Shown here: piece after piece, positions 43,598 to 53,163 of the stretch
How positions within the stretch are numbered: position 1 is the stretch's first letter
How the letters are laid out: each line of letters opens with the position of its first letter
Assembly (NCBI RefSeq): GCF_000012985.1
Contig: NC_007645.1
Coordinates: forward strand, 3,378,501-3,442,500
Length of the DNA: 64,000 bases
From: Hahella chejuensis KCTC 2396
GTDB taxonomy: Bacteria; Pseudomonadota; Gammaproteobacteria; Pseudomonadales; Oleiphilaceae
Direction: 5' to 3'
Position numbers and translations under genes: made by a program
Notes under the pieces: generated by a model
Told to the model about the DNA's origin: nothing
Database searches by the model: none
What the model saw: the letters and a program-made list of their open reading frames with translations, nothing else

Positions 43598-44764
43598 TTA
43601 GAAGTCTTCGCCTGTGCGAATGTTGCCTGCTGGCACGTCACCACCACCAATCAGGTTGGAGCAAAGTGCGTCCATATCGCAACCACAACTTTCCAGATAG
43701 AGCTCATACTCCTTTCTAATACACTTAGCCACAAGTGCCGCGTCATCAGCCGGAACGCGAGCCCTATACTCATCTTTCGCCCTCATTATATTGGTCATTG
43801 GCAGAGACATGGCGGTGACGTACTCCATGTGATCCAGCCACTCCGTCACAGTTGCGTATCTGCCTTCGTCTTGAAGGTCCTTGGCGAACTTTGCTTCCTC
43901 ATCGGTTAAATACCGATGCTCTGTACCATTGGATTGGCCATCGTACACAAAATAGGTAATCGCATTCCCTTCGGTATAACTTCCAAACTCAGGCCTAATT
44001 GGTACGGCGGATCGCTTTTCTTTTGAGGCGGCGTTTCTAGACCTGGCCATGAAACATGAATGCGGCACAAAATGCTCGCGTTGATATCCGGTTAATTTAA
44101 CTCCTTGAAGCGTTCGATAGGGACCAACCGTGATGCCATGCTTGTCAAACAGTTCCTTTCGTTTTTCGGGATCATTTACGATCTCGTTTACTTCCTGCTC
44201 GGTATAGAGCTTGGCTGTCGCATTGTCACTGGCGCCTTCCTCCGAGGTTTGCTCAGAATTTTGGCCTGGCTTAATTGGTGGAAGAGGCCTCCGCTCTTGC
44301 GGCACGCTCTCCCATCCAAGATTGCCATTGAACGAAGATACTTCGCTGACCTTGCCTGTAACCGCTGGAGGTGGCGGCGGAGCTGGATCGGCGGTTCTGA
44401 TTAGCCAAGAGCCTACGCGGTAATCCGCATTGGTTGGTGCAAGTCCATCTGGCGTTTCCTCAACTATGGGCATGAATGGCTTTTTCTGGTCGGTGAAGAT
44501 CAGTAGGACGTGGCCATTCTTTACATCGTTCAGAAACTTATGGCGCCATGGCGGAAAACTGCTTACCCCTCGACCAGGAAAGGCATTAAGCGGTGACCCG
44601 AAGTGATTGCCAGCAAGGTGTTTGGAAACCTTATCCATTTCGGGTTCGATGGATAAGCACCTTTCCAAAATGCTGGCCGCCACAAAAGGGGACTCGATAT
44701 AAGGCAGCTCGTCGACGGTGACGTCGAACATATGCTTGATCTTGTAATAACGGGTGGAGATCAT
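43598..44764 (-). CDS. Putative polymorphic toxin / effector with nuclease-like motif
   Basis: 388 residues, ATG 44764 with AAGGATGA 8 bases upstream. A proline-rich linker (DPAPPPPPAVTG, about residues 124-135) divides an N-terminal half without a recognised delivery domain from a C-terminal half. In the latter, GYQREHFVPHSCFM (about 226-239) has the His spacing seen in HNH- or related His-metal nucleases, followed by YTEGNAITYFVYDGQSNGTE. Domain architecture and two small downstream genes argue for an effector with immunity proteins. No secretion apparatus or VgrG/PAAR is near. Activity is inferred weakly. Confidence 0.45.
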   Translation of the reverse strand: MISTRYYKIKHMFDVTVDELPYIESPFVAASILERCLSIEPEMDKVSKHLAGNHFGSPLNAFPGRGVSSFPPWRHKFLNDVKNGHVLLIFTDQKKPFMPIVEETPDGLAPTNADYRVGSWLIRTADPAPPPPPAVTGKVSEVSSFNGNLGWESVPQERRPLPPIKPGQNSEQTSEEGASDNATAKLYTEQEVNEIVNDPEKRKELFDKHGITVGPYRTLQGVKLTGYQREHFVPHSCFMARSRNAASKEKRSAVPIRPEFGSYTEGNAITYFVYDGQSNGTEHRYLTDEEAKFAKDLQDEGRYATVTEWLDHMEYVTAMSLPMTNIMRAKDEYRARVPADDAALVAKCIRKEYELYLESCGCDMDALCSNLIGGGDVPAGNIRTGEDF

Positions 44765-45102
44765 TCAACAGTCATCCTTGTTAAGCTGCTTTCGATAGGA
44801 CTGAGCGACGAAAGTTCTTCGACTTTCTCATTGGTCCGATGCTTGACGCGGTAACGGCGGCTAGAGTACATGCGGACATATCCCTTGTAAGACGTCATTC
44901 CTGATGGAGACGACGCGGAGCACAACAAATAAGTTACGATTGATTACAATACAAGAATATTTTACTTGTGAGAGTGGATGGGCAGTATCGGCTATAGGGA
45001 ATAGCCCCCTGGAAATAGAGCCCGCTCCCGGCTTGACGTGGTTGGCGCGTTGAGATTAGAAGTGCAACACTTCTTTTATTTTAATTTTATCAGGCGTCGC
45101 AG

Positions 45103-45300
45103 ATGGACTCGCAATCTCAAAAATCCCCCCAGGACATCGCGGACGAGGCGATACGCCGCTACCTTCCCGAATACGCGCCGGACTTGGCGCATCGCCCCCG
45201 GGGAAGGCTCCCCGCATTCGCCAACGCCCCGCCTAATGACTGTAAGAGGCTTTACAGGAATATGAACCTGGAAGAGATGACCCGGTTTATAAGCCTCTAG
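45103..45300 (+). CDS. Small hypothetical protein, uncertain
   Basis: 65 residues (SQKSPQDIADEAIRRYLPEY...). There is no good ribosome binding site and no recognised family, but codon use looks coherent and it fills an otherwise gene-free gap (44765-45382). It could be a relic. Nothing else is visible in that gap. Confidence 0.3.
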   Translation: MDSQSQKSPQDIADEAIRRYLPEYAPDLAHRPRGRLPAFANAPPNDCKRLYRNMNLEEMTRFISL

Positions 45301-45382
45301 CGTTAGGTCATTCATAATAGCCATTCTTTGGGATATGCATCTAAGCTTTTCCACCAAATAGCGCTTTCAGCGACATACGCCT

Positions 45383-46771
45383 CTACAGTAACTCCAGCGT
45401 CTGCTGATAGGGGAGACGCAGCGCCGAGATCGCTTCTTGCTTGGATTTGATATTGGTGTAACCAATGACCAGTCCGTATTTCCTGTGTTTCTTCTGGGCG
45501 TAGCACATTGAAAGCGGCAGCACTTGCAGATTATGCGACTGCCATATATGGCAAAGCTCTCTGTCTTGGGCGCCGTGCTTCAGGAAGGCGACAATATGCA
45601 TGCCGCCATTCTGGAGCGGCATATCGAAGAAGTCGCCATAAATTTCTATGAACGCGTCCCGCACCATTCTTCTTCTGGACTCATACAGAGAACGCATGCG
45701 CTTAAGATGTTTGAAGAAAGCGCCGGAGGATATAAATGACTCCAGAATTCTCTGCGGGAGTAGAGGCAACCCTGTCTCAACGATTTCCGCTGTCTCATAG
45801 AACTGAGGGATCAATGCTTTGGGGATCACCACATAAGCCGTGCGCAGTGAGGGCATGATGGTTTTGCTGAACGTCCCGACGTAGATCACCCGGTCAAAGA
45901 CATCCAGGCTCTTTAACGACGGGATATTCTTTCTGGAGAAGTGAAATTCCCCGTCGTAGTCGTCCTCGATAACCCACGCCCGGCGCTCCTGAGCCCAATT
46001 CAGTAATTGATGCCTTCTTGGCAAAGACAGGCTGACGGTAAGTGGGCTTTGATGGGAAGGGGTGATGATGACGAGTTTGGCGTCATTATGATGAGTCTCT
46101 AGAAAGTCGACATTAACGCCTTCCGAATCGACGGGCGCGTAGTGGAGATTTTGACCCCGTCTCTCTAACAGCTTTTGCCCGAAGAAATATCCTGGTTCCT
46201 CAAATACGACTTTGTCTGAACTCGACGCCATGGCCTCAAGTATGAGCCTAAGGCTGGAATTATAGCCGTTGGTGATGAAGACCTGATCTGCGGTGCAGTT
46301 GACGCCACGCGAAATACTAAGGTAGTTGGCTATCGCTTGCCGAAGGGGGAGATGCCCCATGACAGGCGGGTAATTCATGTCTTCATAGGTCATGGAGCGG
46401 ACGGCCTTCCCGGAGAGAAGCAGCCACTTTTTGTAAGGAAACTCATCCAGAGATGGAATGCCAAGCTGAAAGAAACCGCGAGTATCGCGAAGGTCTACGA
46501 CCGTTCTTAAATCAGGGTCCTCAAGCCTGGTCGGCGACTGATTCCAGTAGGCGCTATCAATGACCAGATCCGGGTTAACAACCGTTCCCCTGGGGCCCCG
46601 ACTGACAAGGTAGCCCTCGCCAATCAAAATATCGTAAGCCGACTCCACCGTCTTTTTGGCGACCCCGAGCTCCTGCGCCAGACTGCGTATGGATGGCGCT
46701 CGTTCGCCCGGCTTCAGGTCGCCTCGGTGTATAGCGCTGATAAAGCGATCATAAATATCTTTGTAGCCCAC
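45383..46771 (-). CDS. MocR-type regulator (GntR HTH plus aminotransferase domain)
   Basis: 462 residues. N-terminal winged helix (RAPSIRSLAQELGVAKKTVE; SAYDILIGEGYLVSRGPRG), then a class I aminotransferase-like domain that binds PLP; the lysine is in YVGTFSKTIMPSLRTAYVV. Members such as PdxR or GabR respond to PLP-bound ligands. It is divergent from the azoreductase gene at 47019 with 247 bases between, of which about 90 are repeat copy C. It probably regulates itself and perhaps that gene. Confidence 0.85.
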   Translation of the reverse strand: MGYKDIYDRFISAIHRGDLKPGERAPSIRSLAQELGVAKKTVESAYDILIGEGYLVSRGPRGTVVNPDLVIDSAYWNQSPTRLEDPDLRTVVDLRDTRGFFQLGIPSLDEFPYKKWLLLSGKAVRSMTYEDMNYPPVMGHLPLRQAIANYLSISRGVNCTADQVFITNGYNSSLRLILEAMASSSDKVVFEEPGYFFGQKLLERRGQNLHYAPVDSEGVNVDFLETHHNDAKLVIITPSHQSPLTVSLSLPRRHQLLNWAQERRAWVIEDDYDGEFHFSRKNIPSLKSLDVFDRVIYVGTFSKTIMPSLRTAYVVIPKALIPQFYETAEIVETGLPLLPQRILESFISSGAFFKHLKRMRSLYESRRRMVRDAFIEIYGDFFDMPLQNGGMHIVAFLKHGAQDRELCHIWQSHNLQVLPLSMCYAQKKHRKYGLVIGYTNIKSKQEAISALRLPYQQTLELL

Positions 46772-46866
46772 TCTATGTCCTACCTAAAAATACAGCTTTT
46801 GTACCCTTAAAGTACGTCATTTTTGCTCATAATTCACCACCAGTCTTCCCGCCGGATGGCGACCTG

Positions 46867-46953
46867 GGCGAGCCGCGGGAGACAGGGCCCGACATGGCAG
46901 GCCCTGTCGTTGCAGACAAATAGAAGGAAGCTATTTGTCTGCCTGATTAATAG
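46867..46953 (+). repeat. Dispersed double-hairpin repeat, copy C
   Basis: GGGCGAGCCGCGG, first hairpin AGGGCCCGACATGGCAGGCC (less regular), then the perfect GCAGACAAATAG / CTATTTGTCTGC stem and the tail CTGATTAATAGT. It lies between divergent genes, so it cannot be just a terminator. Confidence 0.8.
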
Positions 46954-47018
46954 TGTGAGACGCCCTGCAGTTGACTGACCGCTAATTGCGTTAAGCCCCA
47001 ATCTCAAAGGAGAGCAGT

Positions 47019-47627
47019 ATGAATCTCTTGCACATCAAAGTGAGTCCAAACCTGTTTGGTTCGGCGTCGAGGGAAGTGTCCGACTATCTTGTCGACCGGC
47101 TGAAAGTGAAACACCCGCAGCTCAATGAAACAGTGCTCGACCTGTCGCAGGAACCCTTGCCGCACCTGGATGGATTTACTATCGAGGCGTTCTTTACCGA
47201 ACCCGAACAACGAACAGAGCAGCAGAAAAACGCCGTCAGGCTCTCAGATAGAATGGTCGATATGCTGTTCGCCAGTGAACTGATCGTCCTGTCGTCCCCC
47301 ATGTGGAATCTGGGGTTGCCGTCAGTATTAAAGGCCTGGTTTGATCACATCACCAGGGCGGGGCGGACTTTCCGGTTTACTGATGGCGGCGACAAGATCG
47401 GGTTGGTTGCAGATAGAAAAGTGTATGTTGTAATGGCCAGCGGCAGCGCTTTTTCGAATGGCCCGTATGTCAGTCACGACCAGTTCACTCCTTATATAAA
47501 CGTGGCGTTCCAATACGTTGGAATCCGTGATTTGAATTTCATCCGAATAGATGGAACCCACGACCCGCTCACCCGCGACGTCGCTGTACCCAAGGCGATT
47601 TCAAGCGTTGATGAAATGATTATTTAG
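47019..47627 (+). CDS. azoR: FMN-dependent NADH:quinone reductase / azoreductase, AzoR-like
   Basis: 202 residues, right size for AzoR. Flavodoxin-like fold: LLHIKVSPNLFGSASREVSD (phosphate-binding loop) and SSPMWNLGLPSVLKAWFDHI, the FMN isoalloxazine-binding motif, then RAGRTFRF and VMASGSAF. It reduces quinones and azo compounds in two-electron steps. AAAGGAG precedes the start. It is divergent from the MocR regulator and followed by a terminator. Confidence 0.85.
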   Translation: MNLLHIKVSPNLFGSASREVSDYLVDRLKVKHPQLNETVLDLSQEPLPHLDGFTIEAFFTEPEQRTEQQKNAVRLSDRMVDMLFASELIVLSSPMWNLGLPSVLKAWFDHITRAGRTFRFTDGGDKIGLVADRKVYVVMASGSAFSNGPYVSHDQFTPYINVAFQYVGIRDLNFIRIDGTHDPLTRDVAVPKAISSVDEMII

Positions 47628-47634
47628 AGGAAGG

Positions 47635-47664
47635 CCTGCTGAGTTTCAGAGCAGGTTTCTTCTC
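47635..47664 (+). terminator. Terminator after the azoreductase gene
   Basis: CCTGCT (47635-47640) and AGCAGG (47650-47655) with a 9-base loop, followed by TTTCTTCT. Confidence 0.6.
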
Positions 47665-47718
47665 CAACCGTTTCCGACCTTTCCGATACATAAGCTTAAC
47701 AAACTCAGGAGCAATGCT

Positions 47719-48786
47719 ATGCCAACACAGTTCAAGGGCTTGATGAAAATACCATTGGTTGCGTTTTTATCTCTATCTGCATTTTCTCAATCCGGCTATG
47801 CAGAAGAGGTCGATTATTCAGCCGAGGGTGAGCGAAGAGCCAAGATTGCCGGCGAATCTCTGATTGGCGCGCCGGCGCCCAAAATCAGGATTAAAGATAT
47901 TGATGGCGAGACCATCGATCTTGCTCAAGTGTATGGCGAGAAGCCTGTCTATCTGAAGTTCTGGGCCACCTGGTGCGCGCCCTGCCGTGAACAAATGCAG
48001 GGGTTTGAAGAGATTTTTCAAAAGTACGGCGACAAAATTCAGGTGGTCGCGATCAATACAGGGATCAGTGACAATCAGCAATCCGTCACTGCGTTTCGTG
48101 AAAAAGCGGGACTGACAATGCCCATCACCATCGACGACGGAGAGCTGGCGCGTGCGTTTCAATTGCGCGTCACTCCACAGCACGTACTAATCGATAAAAA
48201 AGGTGAGTTTGCTTATTTCGGACACAAGGATGATCAGGAGCTGCATCAGGCGCTGGATCGCGTTGTAGCGGAAAAATCCGCCGAAAAGCCTTTGAATAAT
48301 CCTGTGTTAACCGCCAAAGATAATGGTTACCAAGTGGGAGACATCGTGCCGAATGTCTCTTTCTCACCCATTGACGCACAACCGCTGAGTTTCAAATTTA
48401 ACACGCCTGACAGCAAGAAAGTGGCCGTGGTGTTCTTTGCTCCCTGGTGTGAATGGTATTTAGAGAAGACGGAGCCGAAAACATCAAAAGCCTGCACTCA
48501 GGTTCGTGAACTGCTGGAGAGCCAATCAAAGCAATCAGATGTGCAATGGGTGACCGTTTCCACCAACTTATGGTCCTCGCCTGCTGATCTTAAAGACTAT
48601 CGCGCGAATTATGGGGCCTCCATGCCCATCGTGTTTGATGAAGATGGAAAGTTGTTTAAGCAGTTTGGCGTTAATCAAGTGCCAACCATCGCCGTCATCG
48701 AGCCTGACGGCATCGTTAGCCTGAAATCTTCGATACAGGATGACGATTTTGACGCCGCTTTGAAAACCATTGCGAATTTCAAGTAA
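47719..48786 (+). CDS. Periplasmic protein with two thioredoxin-like (TlpA/AhpC-type) domains
   Basis: 355 residues. Signal peptide ends around SGYAEE (residue 29). Domain 1 (about 48-195) has an intact active site, FWATWCAPCREQ, and the cis-Pro loop RVTPQHVLI. Domain 2 (about 205-355) has FFAPWCEWYLEK: the second Cys of CxxC is replaced, and VNQVPTIAVI marks its cis-Pro. Domain 2 is thus redox-altered. AGGAG precedes the start. The next gene, 26 bases on, is a ScsB/DsbD-like electron carrier, its probable reductant. Together they look like a thiol-repair or copper/peroxide-tolerance relay. Confidence 0.8.
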   Translation: MPTQFKGLMKIPLVAFLSLSAFSQSGYAEEVDYSAEGERRAKIAGESLIGAPAPKIRIKDIDGETIDLAQVYGEKPVYLKFWATWCAPCREQMQGFEEIFQKYGDKIQVVAINTGISDNQQSVTAFREKAGLTMPITIDDGELARAFQLRVTPQHVLIDKKGEFAYFGHKDDQELHQALDRVVAEKSAEKPLNNPVLTAKDNGYQVGDIVPNVSFSPIDAQPLSFKFNTPDSKKVAVVFFAPWCEWYLEKTEPKTSKACTQVRELLESQSKQSDVQWVTVSTNLWSSPADLKDYRANYGASMPIVFDEDGKLFKQFGVNQVPTIAVIEPDGIVSLKSSIQDDDFDAALKTIANFK

Positions 48787-48812
48787 CTTAAATTAATCAG
48801 AGTAGGCGCTGT

Positions 48813-50876
48813 ATGCAGTTCCTGATGAAAATGATGGTGTGGCTGGTCGCCTTGATAGGCTCTCTGCAAGTTCTGGCCAGCGAACAAACGGATGATCAGC
48901 GCCTGCTTTCAATATCCATTCTATTGGAATCAGAAAATCCCGCCGCTGGCGGCGAGTACGAGCTGGCGTTAACTATGACGCCCAAGCAAGGGTGGCATGG
49001 CTACTGGCTTAACCCTGGCGACGCCGGCTTTCCGACCCGGCTTAGTTGGCGGCTTCCCCAGGGCGTGAAGATAGGGGAGGCGCAATACCCTGCACCGAGT
49101 CAGCTCCTCACTACGGATATCATGAACTACGTTTATCCTGGTGAATATACTCTGCTGACGCTTATAAAGATTGATAAAGGTATTGCGGCCGGGAGTTCAT
49201 TGCCAATAAAGCTCGACGCCAGTTATTTGGTTTGCAATTCCACCGCGTGCCTGCCTGAACAACAGACTATTGAAACCTCTATCATCGTCGGGGATGGAAA
49301 AGCCTCTGACAGCCGCATAGATACATTCAGTCAATGGAGACAAAAACTCCCCAGACCTTTAGCCGCGAAAGGGCGGTTTTCCGTCGATAACGGAAAGTTT
49401 GTTCTCGCCTTACCCTTGCCAGACTCAATCAGAAGCGATAACGCCCATATCTACCCGATCATGAATAATACGATCGTAAACAGCGCCAGGCAGTCATTCA
49501 CCCATGACGGCGATACTCTCAGAATGCAAACTAACGCAGGTGATGAATTGGGGGAGTTATTTCAGGGCGTCTTAGTGCTGGATAACGGCGTTGCCCTGAG
49601 CTTTGAAGCGGATAAAGCAGACCCCGCCGCATTGATTTCCGACAGGGCAAATAGCAATGGCTCCGCCAGTAAGAACACATGGGTGATCGGATTTGCGGCT
49701 TTCTTCGGCGCAATCCTGGGCGGCCTGTTGCTCAACATCATGCCCTGCGTGTTCCCTATATTGAGTCTGAAGATATTAAGCCTCACCCAGCAAGGGTCTA
49801 AAGAAGAGGCCAGGACAGGCTCTGTTGCTTACACGTCTGGCGCCATATTGGTATGTGTTCTACTGGGCGGCGTGATCCTGGGCCTGAGAGCCGTGGGGCA
49901 TCAAATCGGTTGGGCCTTCCAGCTACAGAGCCCTGCGGTGATCGCCGCGTTGATCGTATTAATGAGCGCAATCGGCTTCAATCTGGCGGGGTTGTTTGAA
50001 ATCGGGACACTGACTTCCGGGTCTCGTTTGCAAGATAAAAAAGGGCCAATGGGCGACTTTTGGACCGGGGTTCTAGCGGCGTTTGTCGCCACGCCCTGCA
50101 CGGGTCCGTTTATGGCGACCGCTTTGGGGGCGGCCTTAGTCTTACCCACCGGCATAGCCTTTATGATTTTTGCGGGCCTGGGTTTCGGCATGGCGTTACC
50201 GATATTGCTGGTGGGCTTTATTCCCGCGCTACGCGCTCACTTCCCCAAACCCGGCGCCTGGATGACGACCGCAAGGCGCGTTCTTTCTCTGCCGATGTTC
50301 ATTACCGTAATAGGCTTGGTCTGGGTTTTGATGCGCCAGGCCAATAATGACTATGTGCTATCGGTGCTCGCAGCCACGATGTTATCCACGGTTGGTTTAT
50401 GGGTTACCGGTCTGTGGCAACAGAGTCAGCGCAGGGGGGAATGGTGGCCCGCCATCGCATTAACGCTATTGCCTTTCTGGGCGGTGATCAGCTGGATTCC
50501 GCCTGCTCATGCAGCGGCGCAGATTGAGCAAAAACACGTCTCAGAAGCCGTTGTGTTTAGTCAGGATAAGCTAGAGGCGGCGCTGGCGGAGAACGATGTG
50601 TTTTTGTACTTCACCGCTGACTGGTGTCTGACCTGCAAGGTGAATGAGAAAACGTCTATTGATCAGAAACAAGTAAAAGACGCATTTGAACAAAACAGCG
50701 TAGTAACCATGGTTGGCGACTGGACGAACGGCGATAGTGAGATAACTGAATTTCTGTCGCGACATGGCCGCTCAGGCGTGCCTTTGTATTTATGGTATAG
50801 ACAGGGGGTAAGTAAACCCACGGTTCTGCCTCAGATCCTGACGCCATCGATATTAGTTCATCAGGCAGGCAAATAG
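48813..50876 (+). CDS. ScsB/DsbD-like thiol:disulphide electron transporter
   Basis: 687 residues. Signal peptide (LVALIGSLQVLA), a DsbC/ScsB-type N-terminal periplasmic domain (about 25-270) with the Cys pair in VCNSTACLPEQQ, then eight membrane helices (from WVIGFAAFFGAILGGLLLNI) with the two membrane cysteines in NIMPCVFPIL and ATPCTGPFMA, and a C-terminal thioredoxin domain, YFTADWCLTCKVNEK. All six redox Cys are present. It moves electrons from cytosolic thioredoxin to periplasmic partners, here most likely the TlpA-type protein upstream. Confidence 0.85.
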   Translation: MQFLMKMMVWLVALIGSLQVLASEQTDDQRLLSISILLESENPAAGGEYELALTMTPKQGWHGYWLNPGDAGFPTRLSWRLPQGVKIGEAQYPAPSQLLTTDIMNYVYPGEYTLLTLIKIDKGIAAGSSLPIKLDASYLVCNSTACLPEQQTIETSIIVGDGKASDSRIDTFSQWRQKLPRPLAAKGRFSVDNGKFVLALPLPDSIRSDNAHIYPIMNNTIVNSARQSFTHDGDTLRMQTNAGDELGELFQGVLVLDNGVALSFEADKADPAALISDRANSNGSASKNTWVIGFAAFFGAILGGLLLNIMPCVFPILSLKILSLTQQGSKEEARTGSVAYTSGAILVCVLLGGVILGLRAVGHQIGWAFQLQSPAVIAALIVLMSAIGFNLAGLFEIGTLTSGSRLQDKKGPMGDFWTGVLAAFVATPCTGPFMATALGAALVLPTGIAFMIFAGLGFGMALPILLVGFIPALRAHFPKPGAWMTTARRVLSLPMFITVIGLVWVLMRQANNDYVLSVLAATMLSTVGLWVTGLWQQSQRRGEWWPAIALTLLPFWAVISWIPPAHAAAQIEQKHVSEAVVFSQDKLEAALAENDVFLYFTADWCLTCKVNEKTSIDQKQVKDAFEQNSVVTMVGDWTNGDSEITEFLSRHGRSGVPLYLWYRQGVSKPTVLPQILTPSILVHQAGK

Positions 50877-50935
50877 CCTCCTTTAGCTTCCTTCGATTTG
50901 TCTGCAACGACAGGGCCTGCGCATGCGCAGGCCCT
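50877..50935 (-). repeat. Dispersed double-hairpin repeat, truncated reverse copy D
   Basis: The reverse complement starts AGGGCCTGCGCATGCGCAGG (perfect hairpin) and continues GTCGTTGCAGACAAATCGAAGG before the second stem breaks up. It begins directly after the ScsB-like stop codon and may serve as a terminator between convergent genes. Confidence 0.75.
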
Positions 50936-50940
50936 CAAAT

Positions 50941-51330
50941 CTACCGAGGCTCCTGGCATTGGTCGTTCACCCAGATGGTGCAACCTTGGCCAGGGCCTGG
51001 CGTACCGGTTCCTCCGCCTACGGAACAGCCCAATGCGCCATTTTGTGTGATACTGCCGCCATCGCTCAACGTCGCCATGAAGTAGTAACGGCCGTCTGAC
51101 GACGTTGATGTACAGCGCGCAACCATATAGCCGAGGCCCTGATCTTCAATGATTGCGCCATATTCCGCGCGCCACGTTTGTGACGTCAAATATGTGGCGT
51201 CACCCGATACGAAGGTGTCGCACGCAACGCGCCCTGTACCGAGATACTCGCAAATGGTATTGGTTCCAGCCGCCAGAGCGGCGTCTGTTCCCAGCAGCAA
51301 CGTTGTGGCGATCAGAAGTTTGTAGTTCAT
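50941..51330 (-). CDS. Small secreted Cys-containing protein
   Basis: 129 residues: signal peptide (LLIATTLLLGTDAALAA), then a mature part with six Cys that could form disulphides (ICEYLGTGRVACDTF; ARCTS; LGCSVGGG; QGCTIWVNDQCQEPR). The segment TSQTWRAEYGAIIEDQGLGY and the Gly/Pro-rich tail (GGTGTPGPGQG) suggest a small beta-sheet domain with a linker. No family recognised. It is convergent with the ScsB/DsbD-like gene, so a folding link is only a thought. Confidence 0.65.
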   Translation of the reverse strand: MNYKLLIATTLLLGTDAALAAGTNTICEYLGTGRVACDTFVSGDATYLTSQTWRAEYGAIIEDQGLGYMVARCTSTSSDGRYYFMATLSDGGSITQNGALGCSVGGGTGTPGPGQGCTIWVNDQCQEPR

Positions 51331-51529
51331 AATGTTTTTGCTCCTATCCAGGCTATTTTTCCTGCCGCGTTATGCGGCGAATTCAGTATCCTGACTCGCG
51401 CCCGTATGAACCATGACCGCCTGTTTTGTTAAATTGACCTGCTGTTTTGTTTGCTGAGGAACTCAATAGAAATAGGGGAGTCTGAGTAGGATTGGCAATC
51501 ACCCATAATCCAATTCAGGAGCCGCTCAT

Positions 51530-52525
51530 ATGGACAGTGTGGGTTTCATGTCTAAGGCTAGAGCATTTCCCCAAGAGCCGTTGTTACGCCAAGTGCTGTT
51601 CAATCTCAGGATTAGTGGGAGTTTATACTTTGATAGTCAGTTGCACGGCGATTGGGGAATGGCGGTGAGCGCCTCTGAATATATACAGTTTCACTGCGTC
51701 GCCGCCGGGGTTTGTTGGTTAACCACTGCGACGGAACAGGTTCGTTTGTCGCCTGGCGACATCGCACTGTGCATGCGGGGGCAAGTTCATACGCTTTCTT
51801 ATGCTCCTGATGTGGCGCTGGCGACTGATCAGGCGTACCTGGAAAGTTTGCGGCAGGGCGCGCCGCTGTTTCGTGAGGGCCCGTTTAATAATCGGTTGCT
51901 GTGCGGTCATTTCGCCATCATGGATAGAGATACGGTTCCCTTTCTTGCAGCCTTGCCTGATTTGCTTGTTGTCCGTCATCAGAGCAAATCTGTGGAATGG
52001 GCGAATGCGTTGCGAGGCCTTTTAGAAAGCAAGAAGGAACTGGAGAGCAACGATAATCCAGTCAGTAATCGTTTGGCGGAAGCCTTAATGATCCGCTTCC
52101 TGGAAGGCTACTTTCAGCAGCAATCGCAACAAGGTGAGCCGGTGGGCGTGATACAAGATAGACGGATCGCCCGGGCGTTGAATATTTTTCATCGTCGGTA
52201 TCATGAGCCTCTCACAGTGGAGCAAGTCGCAGGCGCCGTGGGGATGTCGCGCTCTGCATTTAGCGTTCTTTTCAAAAGGAACTTGAAACAGGGTCCGATG
52301 GAGTACTTGAATAGCTGGCGTTTCTACCAGGCGCGCAAGATTCTTCAACAAAGTCACCGCCCTTTATCTCAAGTTTCTCTTGATGTGGGGTACGCTTCTG
52401 AAGCTGCGTTTAGCCGCGCTTTTAAGCGACGCTACGATATCACTCCCGGCGAGTATCGACTTTCGGCAATTAATTCGAAATCGGTGGCGGTAATCAGGAA
52501 TGGGAGATTGGCTGCAACGCGATAA
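51530..52525 (+). CDS. AraC-family transcriptional regulator with cupin domain
   Basis: 331 residues; CAGGAG 8 bases before ATG 51530. The N-terminal AraC_6-like cupin (residues 20-200: [35 protein letters not shown]) senses a small molecule; the C-terminal double helix-turn-helix has [20 protein letters not shown] and [20 protein letters not shown]. Its 3' end overlaps the convergent UPF0060 gene by 32 bases. Target genes not evident. Confidence 0.85.
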   Translation: MDSVGFMSKARAFPQEPLLRQVLFNLRISGSLYFDSQLHGDWGMAVSASEYIQFHCVAAGVCWLTTATEQVRLSPGDIALCMRGQVHTLSYAPDVALATDQAYLESLRQGAPLFREGPFNNRLLCGHFAIMDRDTVPFLAALPDLLVVRHQSKSVEWANALRGLLESKKELESNDNPVSNRLAEALMIRFLEGYFQQQSQQGEPVGVIQDRRIARALNIFHRRYHEPLTVEQVAGAVGMSRSAFSVLFKRNLKQGPMEYLNSWRFYQARKILQQSHRPLSQVSLDVGYASEAAFSRAFKRRYDITPGEYRLSAINSKSVAVIRNGRLAATR

Positions 52526-52829
52526 TGGCCATACCCGCCAGAGCCATGGTGGCGCCGAGAAAGTCAAAACGGGTTAATCCCACCCCTTCAACAAAATGGA
52601 GCCATATCAGTGCGACAACGACATACATTCCACCATACGCGGCGTATGTGCGGCCAGCAGCGGTTGGGTGTAGGGTCAGTAACCAGGCGAATATCGCCAA
52701 TGACAGGGCGGCGGGAACAAGCAGCCATAACGACTTGCCCTGTTTGATTACCAGCCATGGTAGATAACAACCAACAATCTCCGTTATCGCCGTGACGGCG
52801 AACAGGAGGGTTATCTTGAGTAGCGCCAT
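52494..52829 (-). CDS. UPF0060 (YnfA-like) small membrane protein
   Basis: 111 residues with four transmembrane helices: [58 protein letters not shown] and [17 protein letters not shown]. Highly typical YnfA layout, including the AAYGGMY motif; the family resembles small multidrug-resistance exporters. It overlaps the AraC gene tail to tail. Confidence 0.9.
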   Translation of the reverse strand: MALLKITLLFAVTAITEIVGCYLPWLVIKQGKSLWLLVPAALSLAIFAWLLTLHPTAAGRTYAAYGGMYVVVALIWLHFVEGVGLTRFDFLGATMALAGMAIIALQPISHS

Positions 52830-53133
52830 CGGCTCATTCCTTCAGTGCGGTTAATGTAAAAAAGCTAGAGGCGGGACCATACTTTGTCGAGGCTTTCTCC
52901 CTCGGCCTCTTGCTCGGCGGAATTTCCATCAGCTTCCGCCAGTTTAGTATTGCCACCTGGAGCTGAACAAGAGGCCGTTGAAAGTCCATTCCTGTGGAGT
53001 ATCAATGGAGCGGGCTTTTCAGACCGGTTGAGGAGGGGGAGGGGAGGATTATTCAAGTGAAAGGGGATAAATTGTTAGCATCATCCCGGTCTGGGTAAGC
53101 TCAAATACAAAAGGATACATTTTTCTCTTGAAG

Positions 53134-53149
53134 CCGAATATTTATTCGG
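53134..53149. promoter_or_regulatory. TetR-type operator before the regulator gene
   Basis: CCGAATATTTATTCGG, 7-bp arms with an AT centre, 14 bases before the TetR start. A 13-of-16 match lies at 53756. The gap 52830-53133 shows nothing else definite. Confidence 0.65.
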
Positions 53150-53163
53150 TTATGGTGGCGCTT

